IMG/VR virus record: IMGVR_UViG_3300048642_000020
Location: 1-25,833 of that record
Source of the DNA: a virus
Strand: one strand, 5' to 3'
Length of the DNA stretch: 25,833 nt
The notes beneath the pieces were generated by a model that was not told the origin of the DNA, ran no database searches, and worked only from the letters and a program-made list of their open reading frames with translations. Positions 7,351 to 13,003 of this stretch are shown piece after piece. Each line of letters starts with the position of its first letter. Positions within the stretch are counted from its first letter, which is position 1. A program made the translations under genes and the position numbers.

Positions 7351-7600
7351 CTGGGACTTCAAGCTCGCCTTCCTGGTGTTCGGCGTCCTGCTCCTGCTCG
7401 GCGGCTGCGCTACCACGGCAGCCCCGGAAACGCCCGCTGAGCTGATGCAGGACTGCCCGGCACCTCTGGTATCAACCCGCACGAATGGCGAGCTGGCAGA
7501 GGGCATTCTGGCCCTGCGTGCCGCTCTCCGGCAGTGCAACGACGACAAGGCCGCTCTGCGGTTTCACTATGACGTTCCCGACTACCGCGATCGGCCCTGA
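7331..7600 (+). CDS. Rz1-like outer-membrane spanin lipoprotein
   Basis: An 89-residue protein with a signal sequence (AFLVFGVLLLLGG) and lipobox ending LLGGC, so it should be a lipoprotein in the outer membrane. The mature part is Pro-containing at first (TTAAPETPAEL) and ends in a predicted helix. GTG 7331 is chosen because GAGGAGG lies 5 bases before it; the alternative GTG 7301 has no such site and would put 10 extra residues before the signal. The start overlaps the last 20 bases of Rz in a different frame. It pairs with Rz to form the spanin complex. Confidence 0.8.
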   Translation: MRWLKTDWDFKLAFLVFGVLLLLGGCATTAAPETPAELMQDCPAPLVSTRTNGELAEGILALRAALRQCNDDKAALRFHYDVPDYRDRP

Positions 7601-7736
7601 CGGAAAGGTCCGTTCTATCCTGGTGGATGCCACGGGGAAGCTGGTCACGACCCAGAACCCCAAGCCCGCCGTTACCTACCCGATCACGCAGCGCAGTCTC
7701 GTGGTCGACAACGAAGGAAAGGTTCGCACGACATGA
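7569..7736 (+). CDS. Small protein with VD-x-x-GK repeats
   Basis: A 55-residue protein that overlaps Rz1 by 32 bases and the following fibre gene by ATGA. It contains two copies of a short beta-hairpin motif (RSILVDATGKLVTT and RSLVVDNEGKVRTT) and the same motif recurs at the start of the next protein (VSLRVDAEGKLLV). It may be an accessory or adaptor of the S74 fibre, or a decayed duplicate of its N-terminus. No ribosome site is obvious, so translation probably depends on coupling to Rz1. No family is recognised. Confidence 0.55.
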   Translation: MTFPTTAIGPDGKVRSILVDATGKLVTTQNPKPAVTYPITQRSLVVDNEGKVRTT

Positions 7737-8971
7737 CCGTGCTCGATCCCAACAAGAAGCCCGTCAGCCTCCGCGTGGATGCCGAGGGCAAGCTGCTGGT
7801 TGCCGGTGGCAGCAGTGGCGGCGGTGTCACCAACCTGGCCCTCGATGCTCCGACGGCCACCACCCAGCCGATCACCAACTCGAATGGCACGGGTGTCACC
7901 CTGGTCGCTGCGACTGTCTCGTCCGCTGGTCTGATGAACGCTGGCGACAAGACCAAGCTGACCAACCTCCCGGATGCCACGACCCTCCAGACTTCCCTGG
8001 ACGCCAAGCTGGACAAGACGGCCAAGGCTGCCTCTGCCACCACGGCGGACAAGCTGACCACGGCCCGGACCATCAACGGTGTGGGCTTCGATGGCTCGAC
8101 CAACATCACCGTGGCCGATGGCACCAAGGTCGCCAAGTCGGGTGACACCATGACCGGCCCGCTGACTGCTCCTGGCTTCATCTACGCTGGTGTGACCAAG
8201 GCTCCCTGGGCATCGACCCAGAATACCGTGGACCTCCAGGGTGGCTCCCTGTCCTCGGGTGGCCCGTCCGAAATGTTCCTCGGCCAGAATATCTACTACG
8301 GTGGTGCTCCGCTGGCTGACCGCTACGTGGCGGGTGGTGTCGCAACGACCAGCCTGGGTATCTTCGGCGGCCAATTCATGATCCGCACGGCCCCGGCTGG
8401 CACCAAGGACGGCACGATCACCTGGAAGTACGTCATCAAGACGAACACCAACGGGTCCGTGTGCCTCGCCTCCGACCAGGAAGACCCGATCGCTGCAACG
8501 ACCGTGGGCTCCTCGTGGAACGCTGCTACCCAAGCCTGGACGGTCTGGTCCACCAGCATCGGCCTGTATGTTGGTCGGCCCAACGATGGTCCCGTGGCCC
8601 AGTGGTACCGCGGTGCTGGCAACAGCCCTGGCAATATCAGCGTGACCACCACGCAGACGAGCTACAACACCAACTCGGACTACCGGCTCAAGGAAGACAT
8701 CAAGCCCCTCGTGAACGCGTCCTCGGTCATCCAGACCCTGAACCCGATCAACTTCGCGTGGAAGGCGGACGGCTCCCGACAGGATGGCTTCATCGCCCAT
8801 GACCTCCAGGCTGCTGTGCCCTATGCGGTGACGGGCCAGAAGGATGCCATGAACGGGCAGTACCCTGCCTACCAGAGCGTGGACCTCTCCAAGCTGGTGC
8901 CTCTGCTGGTGGCGAGCCTGCAAGAAGCCCTGGCGCGACTCGAAGTGCTGGAGGCACGTAATGCTGGCTAA
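7733..8971 (+). CDS. Tail fibre with C-terminal S74 intramolecular chaperone
   Basis: A 412-residue fibre. Residues 1-30 share a VDxxGK motif with the 55-residue protein upstream. Residues about 60-150 are a low-complexity Ala/Thr/Asp stalk with the common fibre motifs (AKLDKTA, ADKLTTARTINGVGFDGS, KSGDTMTGPLTAPGF). The middle is beta-rich. The C-terminus from about 310 is a peptidase S74 chaperone: SDYRLKEDI contains the Ser 315/Lys 320 dyad with the usual spacing of five, followed by GFIAHDLQAAVP and a terminal coiled coil (LQEALARLEVLEAR). The domain trimerises the fibre and is then cut off. The gene lies after the lysis genes, well apart from the adaptor cluster at 370-3510. Confidence 0.85.
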   Translation: MTVLDPNKKPVSLRVDAEGKLLVAGGSSGGGVTNLALDAPTATTQPITNSNGTGVTLVAATVSSAGLMNAGDKTKLTNLPDATTLQTSLDAKLDKTAKAASATTADKLTTARTINGVGFDGSTNITVADGTKVAKSGDTMTGPLTAPGFIYAGVTKAPWASTQNTVDLQGGSLSSGGPSEMFLGQNIYYGGAPLADRYVAGGVATTSLGIFGGQFMIRTAPAGTKDGTITWKYVIKTNTNGSVCLASDQEDPIAATTVGSSWNAATQAWTVWSTSIGLYVGRPNDGPVAQWYRGAGNSPGNISVTTTQTSYNTNSDYRLKEDIKPLVNASSVIQTLNPINFAWKADGSRQDGFIAHDLQAAVPYAVTGQKDAMNGQYPAYQSVDLSKLVPLLVASLQEALARLEVLEARNAG

Positions 8972-9212
8972 GCTCAAGGCTTACCGGCACTACGACAAGG
9001 TCCTGCATGCTGCGGGTGGCTCTGTCATTGGGGCCCTCGTGGCCCTTGTGACGGGCAACCCGTGGCTGGCCTTGGCGTGCGTGAACCTCGTAGGGTGGGT
9101 AAAGGAGCAGTACGACTCCTACCACCCCGACAAGCACACCGTGGACCCTTGGGATGCTCTGGCAACCCTGGGTGGTGGCGTCGTGGGTACCCTCGTGGTA
9201 GCCTTGGCGTAA
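8961..9212 (+). CDS. Small membrane protein with DKxxH and KExxD motifs
   Basis: An 83-residue protein with GGAGG 6 bases before ATG 8961, overlapping the fibre gene by 11 bases. Two hydrophobic helices (about 16-35 and 66-83) flank a polar loop. Conserved-looking residues are YDKVLHAAGG, GWVKEQYDS and DPWDALATLGGG, a pattern shared by phage and bacterial small membrane proteins of the YfiM/DUF2279 or VanZ-like kind, where D-K-x-x-H and K-E-x-x-D face each other. It could contribute to lysis, but no evidence beyond location supports that. It is the last gene before the long non-coding region. Confidence 0.6.
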   Translation: MLAKLKAYRHYDKVLHAAGGSVIGALVALVTGNPWLALACVNLVGWVKEQYDSYHPDKHTVDPWDALATLGGGVVGTLVVALA

Positions 9213-9512
9213 CCCAGTCTCAAAATTGGTCCGGGATTGTGAGGGGGCACCTCCGATCCCAGCGTGCTCGCGTACCCCGTACCGGGTGCGTTGACGCGGG
9301 CGGAACGCGTGTGCATGTGCGGGTGCGACTCGCGTGCGTCAACGGGCGCGGACCGTGCGGGCCTACGTGTGCGGGCGTGCGATAGCTCCTCTGCTGCCGG
9401 TGGCTCAGGCCCTGGTGGCAGGGTGGGCGTAGGGCTGAGCGTGCGGCGGCGGGAGCGGGCATCTGTCTCCTCGCTGCGCCGAGGGTGGCCGTGGGCTGCT
9501 GGCGGTTTAATT
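9213..9512. other. Very GC-rich non-coding segment with long stem-loop
   Basis: No credible gene. The segment is strongly G-rich on the + strand. Bases 9289-9297 pair perfectly with 9336-9344, and 9305-9309 with 9331-9335, giving a 14-bp stem with a 7-base bulge on the 5' side and a 21-base loop. A second small hairpin CCCTG/CAGGG lies near 9409-9422. There is no T-run, so a simple intrinsic terminator is not indicated. It lies where late transcription should end. Confidence 0.5.
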
Positions 9513-9528
9513 GGTACCGCATAAGAAC
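9513..9528 (+). promoter_or_regulatory. Candidate phage RNA polymerase promoter, copy 2 (phiOR position)
   Basis: Exact second copy of the 16-base element at 302-317. It lies after the last late gene and before the repeat and promoter region, where T7 carries phiOR near the right genome end. A short hairpin with a GCAA tetraloop (9560-9571) follows, as a GCAA hairpin also follows copy 1. No gene begins close downstream, so a role in replication or packaging, as for phiOR, is more likely than gene expression. Confidence 0.45.
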
Positions 9529-9613
9529 AGGACTATCCACGACCCTACGCGGTACGGGAGGGCGCAAGCCCGTCTATCCATTGCCTCCGTCATCTATTCG
9601 ACGAGGTCGGAAC

Positions 9614-9745
9614 GGACGGGACCAGGGACACCAGGGCGGCAGGGACCAGACGGATGGGACAGCCCGGACGGACAGGCTACGGACAACCCTACGGACCGCG
9701 TGACGGACGGCCGCTCAGGTAGCAGGCACGGACAAGCCATCGGAC
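9614..9745. repeat. Cluster of GGAC short repeats
   Basis: GGAC begins at 9614, 9619, 9626, 9643, 9657, 9666, 9670, 9681, 9693, 9705, 9730 and 9742. From 9670 on, most steps are 11-12 bases (one is about twice that), close to one helical turn. No comparable cluster is seen in the genes. T7 has short repeat arrays beside each terminal repeat; this may be the equivalent, or a binding array for terminase or a replication protein. Confidence 0.6.
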
Positions 9746-9751
9746 ACCCAC

Positions 9752-9781
9752 TTGACAACGGCAATGGATGTGTGGCACAGT
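9752..9781 (+). promoter_or_regulatory. Host sigma70 promoter P1
   Basis: TTGACA at 9752-9757, an 18-base spacer and CACAGT at 9776-9781. The -10 box is weak, but the bases CAGTCCA that follow align with those of P2. A 6-bp hairpin (9788-9793 with 9807-9812) lies in the initial transcript. Confidence 0.5.
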
Positions 9782-9846
9782 CCAACCCATCGACACAGAC
9801 ATCACATCGATGACTGACCGATCGGATAGGGACGACACCCTACCGC

Positions 9847-9876
9847 TTGACAGGTAGGCAGGACATGCAGTACAGT
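9847..9876 (+). promoter_or_regulatory. Host sigma70 promoter P2
   Basis: Perfect TTGACA (9847-9852), 18-base spacer starting GGTAGG, and TACAGT at 9871-9876. Confidence 0.65.
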
Positions 9877-9884
9877 CCACCTCA

Positions 9885-9913
9885 TTGACACGTAGCTAGG
9901 TAGCTAGTAACTG
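9885..9913 (+). promoter_or_regulatory. Host sigma70 promoter P3 (weak)
   Basis: TTGACA at 9885-9890, 17-base spacer and TAACTG at 9908-9913. The -10 box overlaps the start of a perfect 7-bp inverted repeat (9911-9917 with 9934-9940). P2 and P3 are only 38 bases apart. Confidence 0.4.
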
Positions 9914-9964
9914 ATCCTCTTCAGGCTGTGCCGGGATCAGCAGAACGGACCACAAGGCTACGGG

Positions 9965-9993
9965 TTGACAGGTAGGCTAGAATGTAGTAGACT
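9965..9993 (+). promoter_or_regulatory. Host sigma70 promoter P4
   Basis: TTGACA at 9965-9970, a 17-base spacer starting GGTAGGC as in P2, and TAGACT at 9988-9993. A 5-bp hairpin (10009-10013 with 10021-10025) follows the predicted start. Confidence 0.65.
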
Positions 9994-10101
9994 GGCTACC
10001 AAGCAAGTCAGGCATGAGTCGCCTGGACCAGACAGTAGAGGGATACGATTGATTGCCTAGTGCATGACACTCATCCGGTATGCTGACGAGTCCTCCGCAG
10101 C

Positions 10102-10131
10102 TTGACAAGCGATAGCCGACAGTGCTACACT
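10102..10131 (+). promoter_or_regulatory. Host sigma70 promoter P5
   Basis: TTGACA at 10102-10107, 18-base spacer and TACACT at 10126-10131, preceded by TGC (extended -10-like). A small nested hairpin lies downstream around 10165-10186. Confidence 0.65.
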
Positions 10132-10195
10132 GAAGGCTCGAAGCTGTGGATCAGCGGTTGGGTACTCAGGCTCCCTTAGGGTTGAGCTAGGGTAC

Positions 10196-10224
10196 TTGAC
10201 AAGTAGGTTGGCATCTGTTCTAAT
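10196..10224 (+). promoter_or_regulatory. Host sigma70 promoter P6
   Basis: TTGACA at 10196-10201, spacer of 17 starting AGTAGG, and TCTAAT at 10219-10224. It is the promoter nearest the structured region, with a predicted start near 10231, about 520 bases before the first early gene. Confidence 0.55.
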
Positions 10225-10225
10225 G

Positions 10226-10735
10226 GATGCCATGACGACAGGGCCTTTGAAGCCCGTGTGACTGGATTAGTAGGTGGATGCGATGCTCACGCTTTATGCA
10301 CAGAGCTAGTGGATGCCGAAGTGATGGTCACTTGGTCACCGGAGAGTACATGCCGGACCCAAGGTGCAATGCTCATGACATAGACGTGAGGTGTCTGGAT
10401 TAGTACGCCAGAATAGCCAAAGCGGAATGGGTGTGAGAGATCCTAGCGATAGGATGGGTGGAAGCTGAGACGGTCATGCCTTAATGACCTGAGCGTAGGC
10501 CACCGACCCTGATGAACTCAGGGCTCAACACACAGAGGGTTAACCTCACTATCTGGTCCGCCTAGCGTGCTGTCTCTGGCCGCATGCTAGCCACCGGGTA
10601 GGCTTAGGATACCTCTCCACACTGCACGTAGCTTTAGGGTGCAAGGCGCGTAGACCAGCTAACTACTGGCCGCCACCAAGACCGGGCTACCTCACTCCCT
10701 GACTCTGTGTGTTGAGCCCTGCGCTTTGCAGGTTA
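10226..10735 (+). ncRNA. Candidate large structured RNA / early leader
   Basis: This gene-free stretch downstream of P6 holds many compact hairpins: AAGTGA/TCACTT (10319-10333), CTCATG/CGTGAG (10372-10390), TCTGG/CCAGA (10394-10412), ATCCTA/TAGGAT on a GCGA tetraloop (10440-10455), GGTCAT/ATGACC (10472-10489), CCCTGA/TCAGGG (10508-10524), a 9-bp stem with one G-U pair (10562-10570 with 10582-10590), TGCAC/GTGCA (10623-10643) and CCTGC/GCAGG (10718-10732). A perfect 19-bp helix pairs 10520-10538 with 10703-10721 and encloses a multi-hairpin domain. The base composition is lower in G+C than the flanking genes. It could be a stable RNA in its own right or a processed 5' leader; I cannot assign it to a known class. 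Confidence 0.5.
10520..10721. repeat. Perfect 19-bp long-range inverted repeat
   Basis: Bases 10520-10538 are the exact reverse complement of 10703-10721, with 164 bases between. The 3' arm ends 31 bases before the first early gene. As RNA it would make a helix long enough to be an RNase III substrate. Confidence 0.9.
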
Positions 10736-10752
10736 TCTGTTGAAAGCATCAC

Positions 10753-11286
10753 ATGAACACCTCCGAACTGATGACGGCAATCGACGCCTGGACCGCCAAG
10801 GGCAAGCAGTGGGCCGAAGAAGGCCACACGCTGGCTCTGTCGATCCTGGCCCACCACACGGAAACCGGCGACATCGGCCCGGTCAACCGCCTGCTGACCA
10901 CGATGCCCAAGGGCACCAAGCGGAATGCCATGGCCGAGTGGTTCCTGGCCTTCGGCAAGCTGTCGGTGACGGACGACAAGTCCCGCCCGATGAAGCACGA
11001 CAAGACCAAGGAAGCCAAGCTGGAAGACGCCAAGGCCACGCCGTGGTACGAGTTCCAGCCCGAGAAGGAAATCGTCGAGGTCTTCGACCTCCAGGCTGCC
11101 CTCAAGTCGCTGCTGGCCCGTGCTGGCAAGGCCACCAAGGTCAGCGATCCCGAGCTGTTCAAGGCCCTGGAAGCCGCCAAGGCCGCCGCCGAGGAAGCTG
11201 CCCAGAAGGCCGCCGAGTCGACCCAGCCCGAGACGACCGGTGACCCGCTGGCCGCGATCAGCGACCCGGCGACCCAACCCGCCTAA
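10753..11286 (+). CDS. First early protein, unknown function
   Basis: A 177-residue soluble protein, the first gene after the promoter array. Residues 1-75 are predicted helical and include KGTKRNAMAEWFLAFGKL, which looks like a conserved phage early-protein segment. The middle has a charged loop rich in Lys and Asp, then PWYEFQPEKEIVEVFDLQAAL. From residue 125 it becomes an Ala/Glu/Lys helix and ends in a Pro/Thr/Ala tail. No catalytic or DNA-binding motif is evident. The ribosome site is weak (GAAAG 6 bases before ATG 10753), and it lies just after the 19-bp helix, so structure may control its translation. Codon bias is extreme, suggesting high expression. In T7 this position holds host-takeover proteins, a role that can only be suggested here. 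Confidence 0.75.
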   Translation: MNTSELMTAIDAWTAKGKQWAEEGHTLALSILAHHTETGDIGPVNRLLTTMPKGTKRNAMAEWFLAFGKLSVTDDKSRPMKHDKTKEAKLEDAKATPWYEFQPEKEIVEVFDLQAALKSLLARAGKATKVSDPELFKALEAAKAAAEEAAQKAAESTQPETTGDPLAAISDPATQPA

Positions 11287-11287
11287 G

Positions 11288-11428
11288 GTGGACCGGCTGG
11301 CCCTGGAGCGGTTGGCCTTCCCCTGGAAGGAACCGCGAGATCCGACGCCGAAGCCGCCCAGGGGATACTGGGGCGCTGATGGCTACCACGGCCCGCCCTG
11401 CCCTCCGGCATGGTTGCGGCTTGCGTAA
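11288..11428 (+). CDS. Possible 46-residue Pro-rich protein (GTG start)
   Basis: A GTG codon one base after the previous stop opens a frame of 46 residues rich in Pro, Trp and Gly (PTPKPPRGYWGADGYHGPP). There is no clear ribosome site, and expression would rely on reinitiation. It fills what would otherwise be a gap before the leader of the next gene. It may be a real small early protein or chance; no homology is recognised. Confidence 0.35.
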   Translation: MDRLALERLAFPWKEPRDPTPKPPRGYWGADGYHGPPCPPAWLRLA

Positions 11429-11437
11429 TGCAGCGGA

Positions 11438-11478
11438 GCATGGCATCTGAGGGTGCCATGTCCAGTGCAATCCGCACT
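11438..11478 (+). other. Two hairpins in leader of the 11492 gene
   Basis: CATGGCA/TGCCATG (11439-11445 with 11454-11460, extended by a G-U pair) and AGTGC/GCACT (11464-11468 with 11474-11478) directly precede the ribosome site GAGGA at 11483-11487. They may stabilise the mRNA or mark a processing point. Confidence 0.5.
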
Positions 11479-11491
11479 TTGTGAGGACACA

Positions 11492-11785
11492 ATGAGCATC
11501 GTCAAACTCATCCCGGCGGTCCCTGCCGTCACCGAAGTCAAGGTCATCACGCCGGAAGTGCCGGAGCAGGTCCAGATCACCCTGACCCGCGACCAAGCCC
11601 TGCGTCTGCGTGCCATCATCGGCCGCACCACCAACGAGACCCTGCCGGGCAGCTACGCCCTCTACTCCGGCATCGCCAAGGCCATCTACGGCAAGGAACA
11701 CCTGACCCGCTCGGAAGAAGGGTATGACGTGAAGCGGGTCGAGCAGACCGGCTTCCGTGTCATCGATCTGGTGAAGTACGACTGA
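11492..11785 (+). CDS. Early protein, unknown function
   Basis: A 97-residue protein with GAGGA 4-5 bases before ATG 11492. The N-terminal third is Val/Pro-rich. Then comes a strand-helix unit, QVQITLTRDQALRLRAIIGR, resembling many small phage proteins that place 'xxLTxxEAxxLRxIxG' before a helix. A second helix follows (YALYSGIAKAIYG). The C-terminus is charged and ends in a hydrophobic strand. No enzyme motif is seen. It is preceded by two hairpins and followed by a nearly 300-base gap with more hairpins, so its mRNA probably ends or is processed on both sides. Confidence 0.7.
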   Translation: MSIVKLIPAVPAVTEVKVITPEVPEQVQITLTRDQALRLRAIIGRTTNETLPGSYALYSGIAKAIYGKEHLTRSEEGYDVKRVEQTGFRVIDLVKYD

Positions 11786-12083
11786 CCACAACCGCCCAAC
11801 GAGGAGGGACGATCGATGCGCTGGCGAAGATAGCCGGTACCTGACCTGTGCCCTAGGGCATTGGTAGAACGCCTTGCAGACAGACTTGCGTATAGGCGGG
11901 ACCTTAGGGCAGTGGCCCGAACTCTAGCCGACGACCGGATGATCCGGGCAGGTGATTGAGACAAGCAGCTTTGAACGTAGCCCGTAGCCCATAACCGGGA
12001 AGACCCTCAGGACGTAACCTGAACGTCGGATCGCATTGGGCCTCGGAGTGCGTTTGCACTCCATCAACCTACTGGAGGACATC
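11786..12083 (+). other. Gene-free structured leader
   Basis: Hairpins include TGCC/GGCA as a palindrome (11848-11859 region), CGCCT/AGGCG around 11868-11899, GGGC/GCCC near 11907-11918, CCGGA/TCCGG near 11935-11947, and a perfect 7-bp stem with a GTTT loop (12045-12051 with 12056-12062) just before the next ribosome site. A strong GAGGAGG at 11801-11807 precedes a five-codon frame (ATG 11816 to TAG 11831-11833, peptide MRWRR). No tRNA cloverleaf and no promoter with good boxes were found. Confidence 0.5.
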
Positions 12084-12515
12084 ATGATCCGCCTTAGCTC
12101 CGGCCTGTTGCGCCGGATGATCGAGAAACTCCCGCGTTCGGAGTTCATGTGCAACGCCCTGGAGGAGATCCGGGACGTTCCCGTCGCTGACCGCCGTGCC
12201 TTCGAGGCCATCGTCATCAGGGCCCACGGCCACACCTCAGGCTGGGCCGTGCCCGACACGATCCGGCACTTCCTCACCGGAACCACTGTCAACGACTTCG
12301 AGGCCCGCCGCATGTTCGGGAACAGGTCGTTCAACTACGCCCAGATCAAGGCCGCGTACCGCCTGGGCTTCCTCAAGGCCCTGGAGGCAGCTGCGGCGTT
12401 GCAGGAAGAACGGATCGAGGCACGCATCCGTCAGGAGAGCCTGCTCAACGCCCTGCGGGCTCATCCTCCGATCATCGTGGCGGGCGCTGACTCCGAGGGT
12501 GGTGATCATGACTGA
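12084..12515 (+). CDS. Early helical protein, unknown function
   Basis: A 143-residue, predicted all-helical, Arg-rich protein with GGAGG 7 bases before ATG 12084. Visible features are an N-terminal amphipathic helix (SSGLLRRMIEKLPRSEF), an ADRRAFEAIVIRAHG helix and a long Ala/Glu/Arg C-terminal helix. The middle HFLTGTTVNDFEARRMFGNRSF could form a helix-turn-helix-like unit, but the pattern is not convincing. The gene starts directly after a strong 7-bp hairpin and overlaps the next gene by 8 bases. No family is recognised. Confidence 0.7.
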   Translation: MIRLSSGLLRRMIEKLPRSEFMCNALEEIRDVPVADRRAFEAIVIRAHGHTSGWAVPDTIRHFLTGTTVNDFEARRMFGNRSFNYAQIKAAYRLGFLKALEAAAALQEERIEARIRQESLLNALRAHPPIIVAGADSEGGDHD

Positions 12516-12771
12516 GCAGATCCTGTTCGGCCTGCTCGTCTCGGCACTGCTCGTCATCCTCGTGCTGTCCTTCGTGGTCCACGAGAAAAGCCGCGACATC
12601 CGGGCCATCTGTGCCCGATACGAGGACCGGCTGCATCGTGACAGCCTGCGCCACAACCACGCCATCTACTGGCGGGACGGCGAGATCCGCCGCCTCAAGG
12701 CCATGGCCGCGTGGCCGTATCCGCCGAAGCCGGCCATCATAGAAGACTCGGTCGTCAAAGCCGGTCGCTGA
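12508..12771 (+). CDS. Single-pass membrane protein with charged cytoplasmic tail
   Basis: An 87-residue protein with an N-terminal hydrophobic helix (about residues 5-24, ILFGLLVSALLVILVLSFVV) and a long Arg/His/Glu-rich tail likely to be helical (about 27-65), ending in a Pro-containing segment. The positive charges after the helix predict an N-out, C-in orientation. It overlaps the preceding gene by 8 bases and is followed by a terminator. It is one of several single-helix proteins of the early region, which could act on the host envelope or on superinfection, but nothing specific can be shown. Confidence 0.7.
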   Translation: MTEQILFGLLVSALLVILVLSFVVHEKSRDIRAICARYEDRLHRDSLRHNHAIYWRDGEIRRLKAMAAWPYPPKPAIIEDSVVKAGR

Positions 12772-12776
12772 CCCAC

Positions 12777-12800
12777 GAAACGGCCCGCTGGGCCGCTTTC
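12777..12800 (+). terminator. Rho-independent terminator, possibly bidirectional
   Basis: CGGCCC (12781-12786), loop GCT, GGGCCG (12790-12795), preceded by GAAA and followed by CTTTC. The flanking A and T runs extend the stem around one bulged C. It directly follows the 12508 gene. A second hairpin, GTGCC/GGCAC near 12804-12824, follows. Confidence 0.7.
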
Positions 12801-12859
12801 CAGTGCCTTCCCATCCGAGGGCACCGGCAAGCAATTTAAACGCAACCTGGAGCGATCTG

Positions 12860-13003
12860 ATGCGTCTCTACCGCCACTCCAAATACTGGCTCTGCATTCT
12901 GCTGGGCACCTTCGCCATCTATCACGATGCCCAGTGGGCCGCCGTGGCGCTGTTCGTCATCGCCGCCCTGCAACCGGTCATCGACACCTGGAGCCCGCAG
13001 TGA
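12860..13003 (+). CDS. Small hydrophobic membrane protein
   Basis: A 47-residue protein with GGAG 8 bases before ATG 12860. Two hydrophobic stretches (about 9-21 and 26-41) are separated by a His-Asp turn (YHDAQW). A basic N-terminus (RLYRHSK) should stay in the cytoplasm. It lies after the terminator and an AT-rich spot (AATTTAAAC) and overlaps the next gene by GTGA. No homologue is recognised; size and hydrophobicity suggest a membrane-acting early protein. Confidence 0.65.
   Translation: MRLYRHSKYWLCILLGTFAIYHDAQWAAVALFVIAALQPVIDTWSPQ

Noticed and set aside
8604-8611. GGTACCGC inside the S74 fibre gene, sharing 8 bases with the candidate phage promoter
   Set aside because: The match stops after 8 bases, the downstream half (ATAAGAAC) is absent, and it is in coding sequence.
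9614-9745. Possible CRISPR-like array
   Set aside because: The repeated unit is only four bases with irregular spacing and no unique spacers of constant length.
9511-9813. 100-codon open frame in the non-coding region
   Set aside because: No ribosome site; the translation is low-complexity Arg/Asp/Gly/Pro/Thr produced by the GGAC repeats, and it covers the candidate phage promoter and promoter P1.
10083-10100. CTGACGAG, resembling a hammerhead ribozyme core; also CTGATGA at 10510-10516
   Set aside because: No GAAA completes the core and no stem II/III pairing fits at either place; at 10508-10524 the bases form a simple hairpin.
10350-10403. 17-codon frame with GGAG before ATG 10350
   Set aside because: Lies inside the hairpin-rich RNA, spans two stems, and has no other support; chance is likely.
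11848-11905. tRNA D-arm-like stretch (TTGGTAGAACG) in the 11786-12083 gap
   Set aside because: No matching D stem, no T-arm of the GTTCRA type and no 7-bp acceptor stem within tRNA distance.
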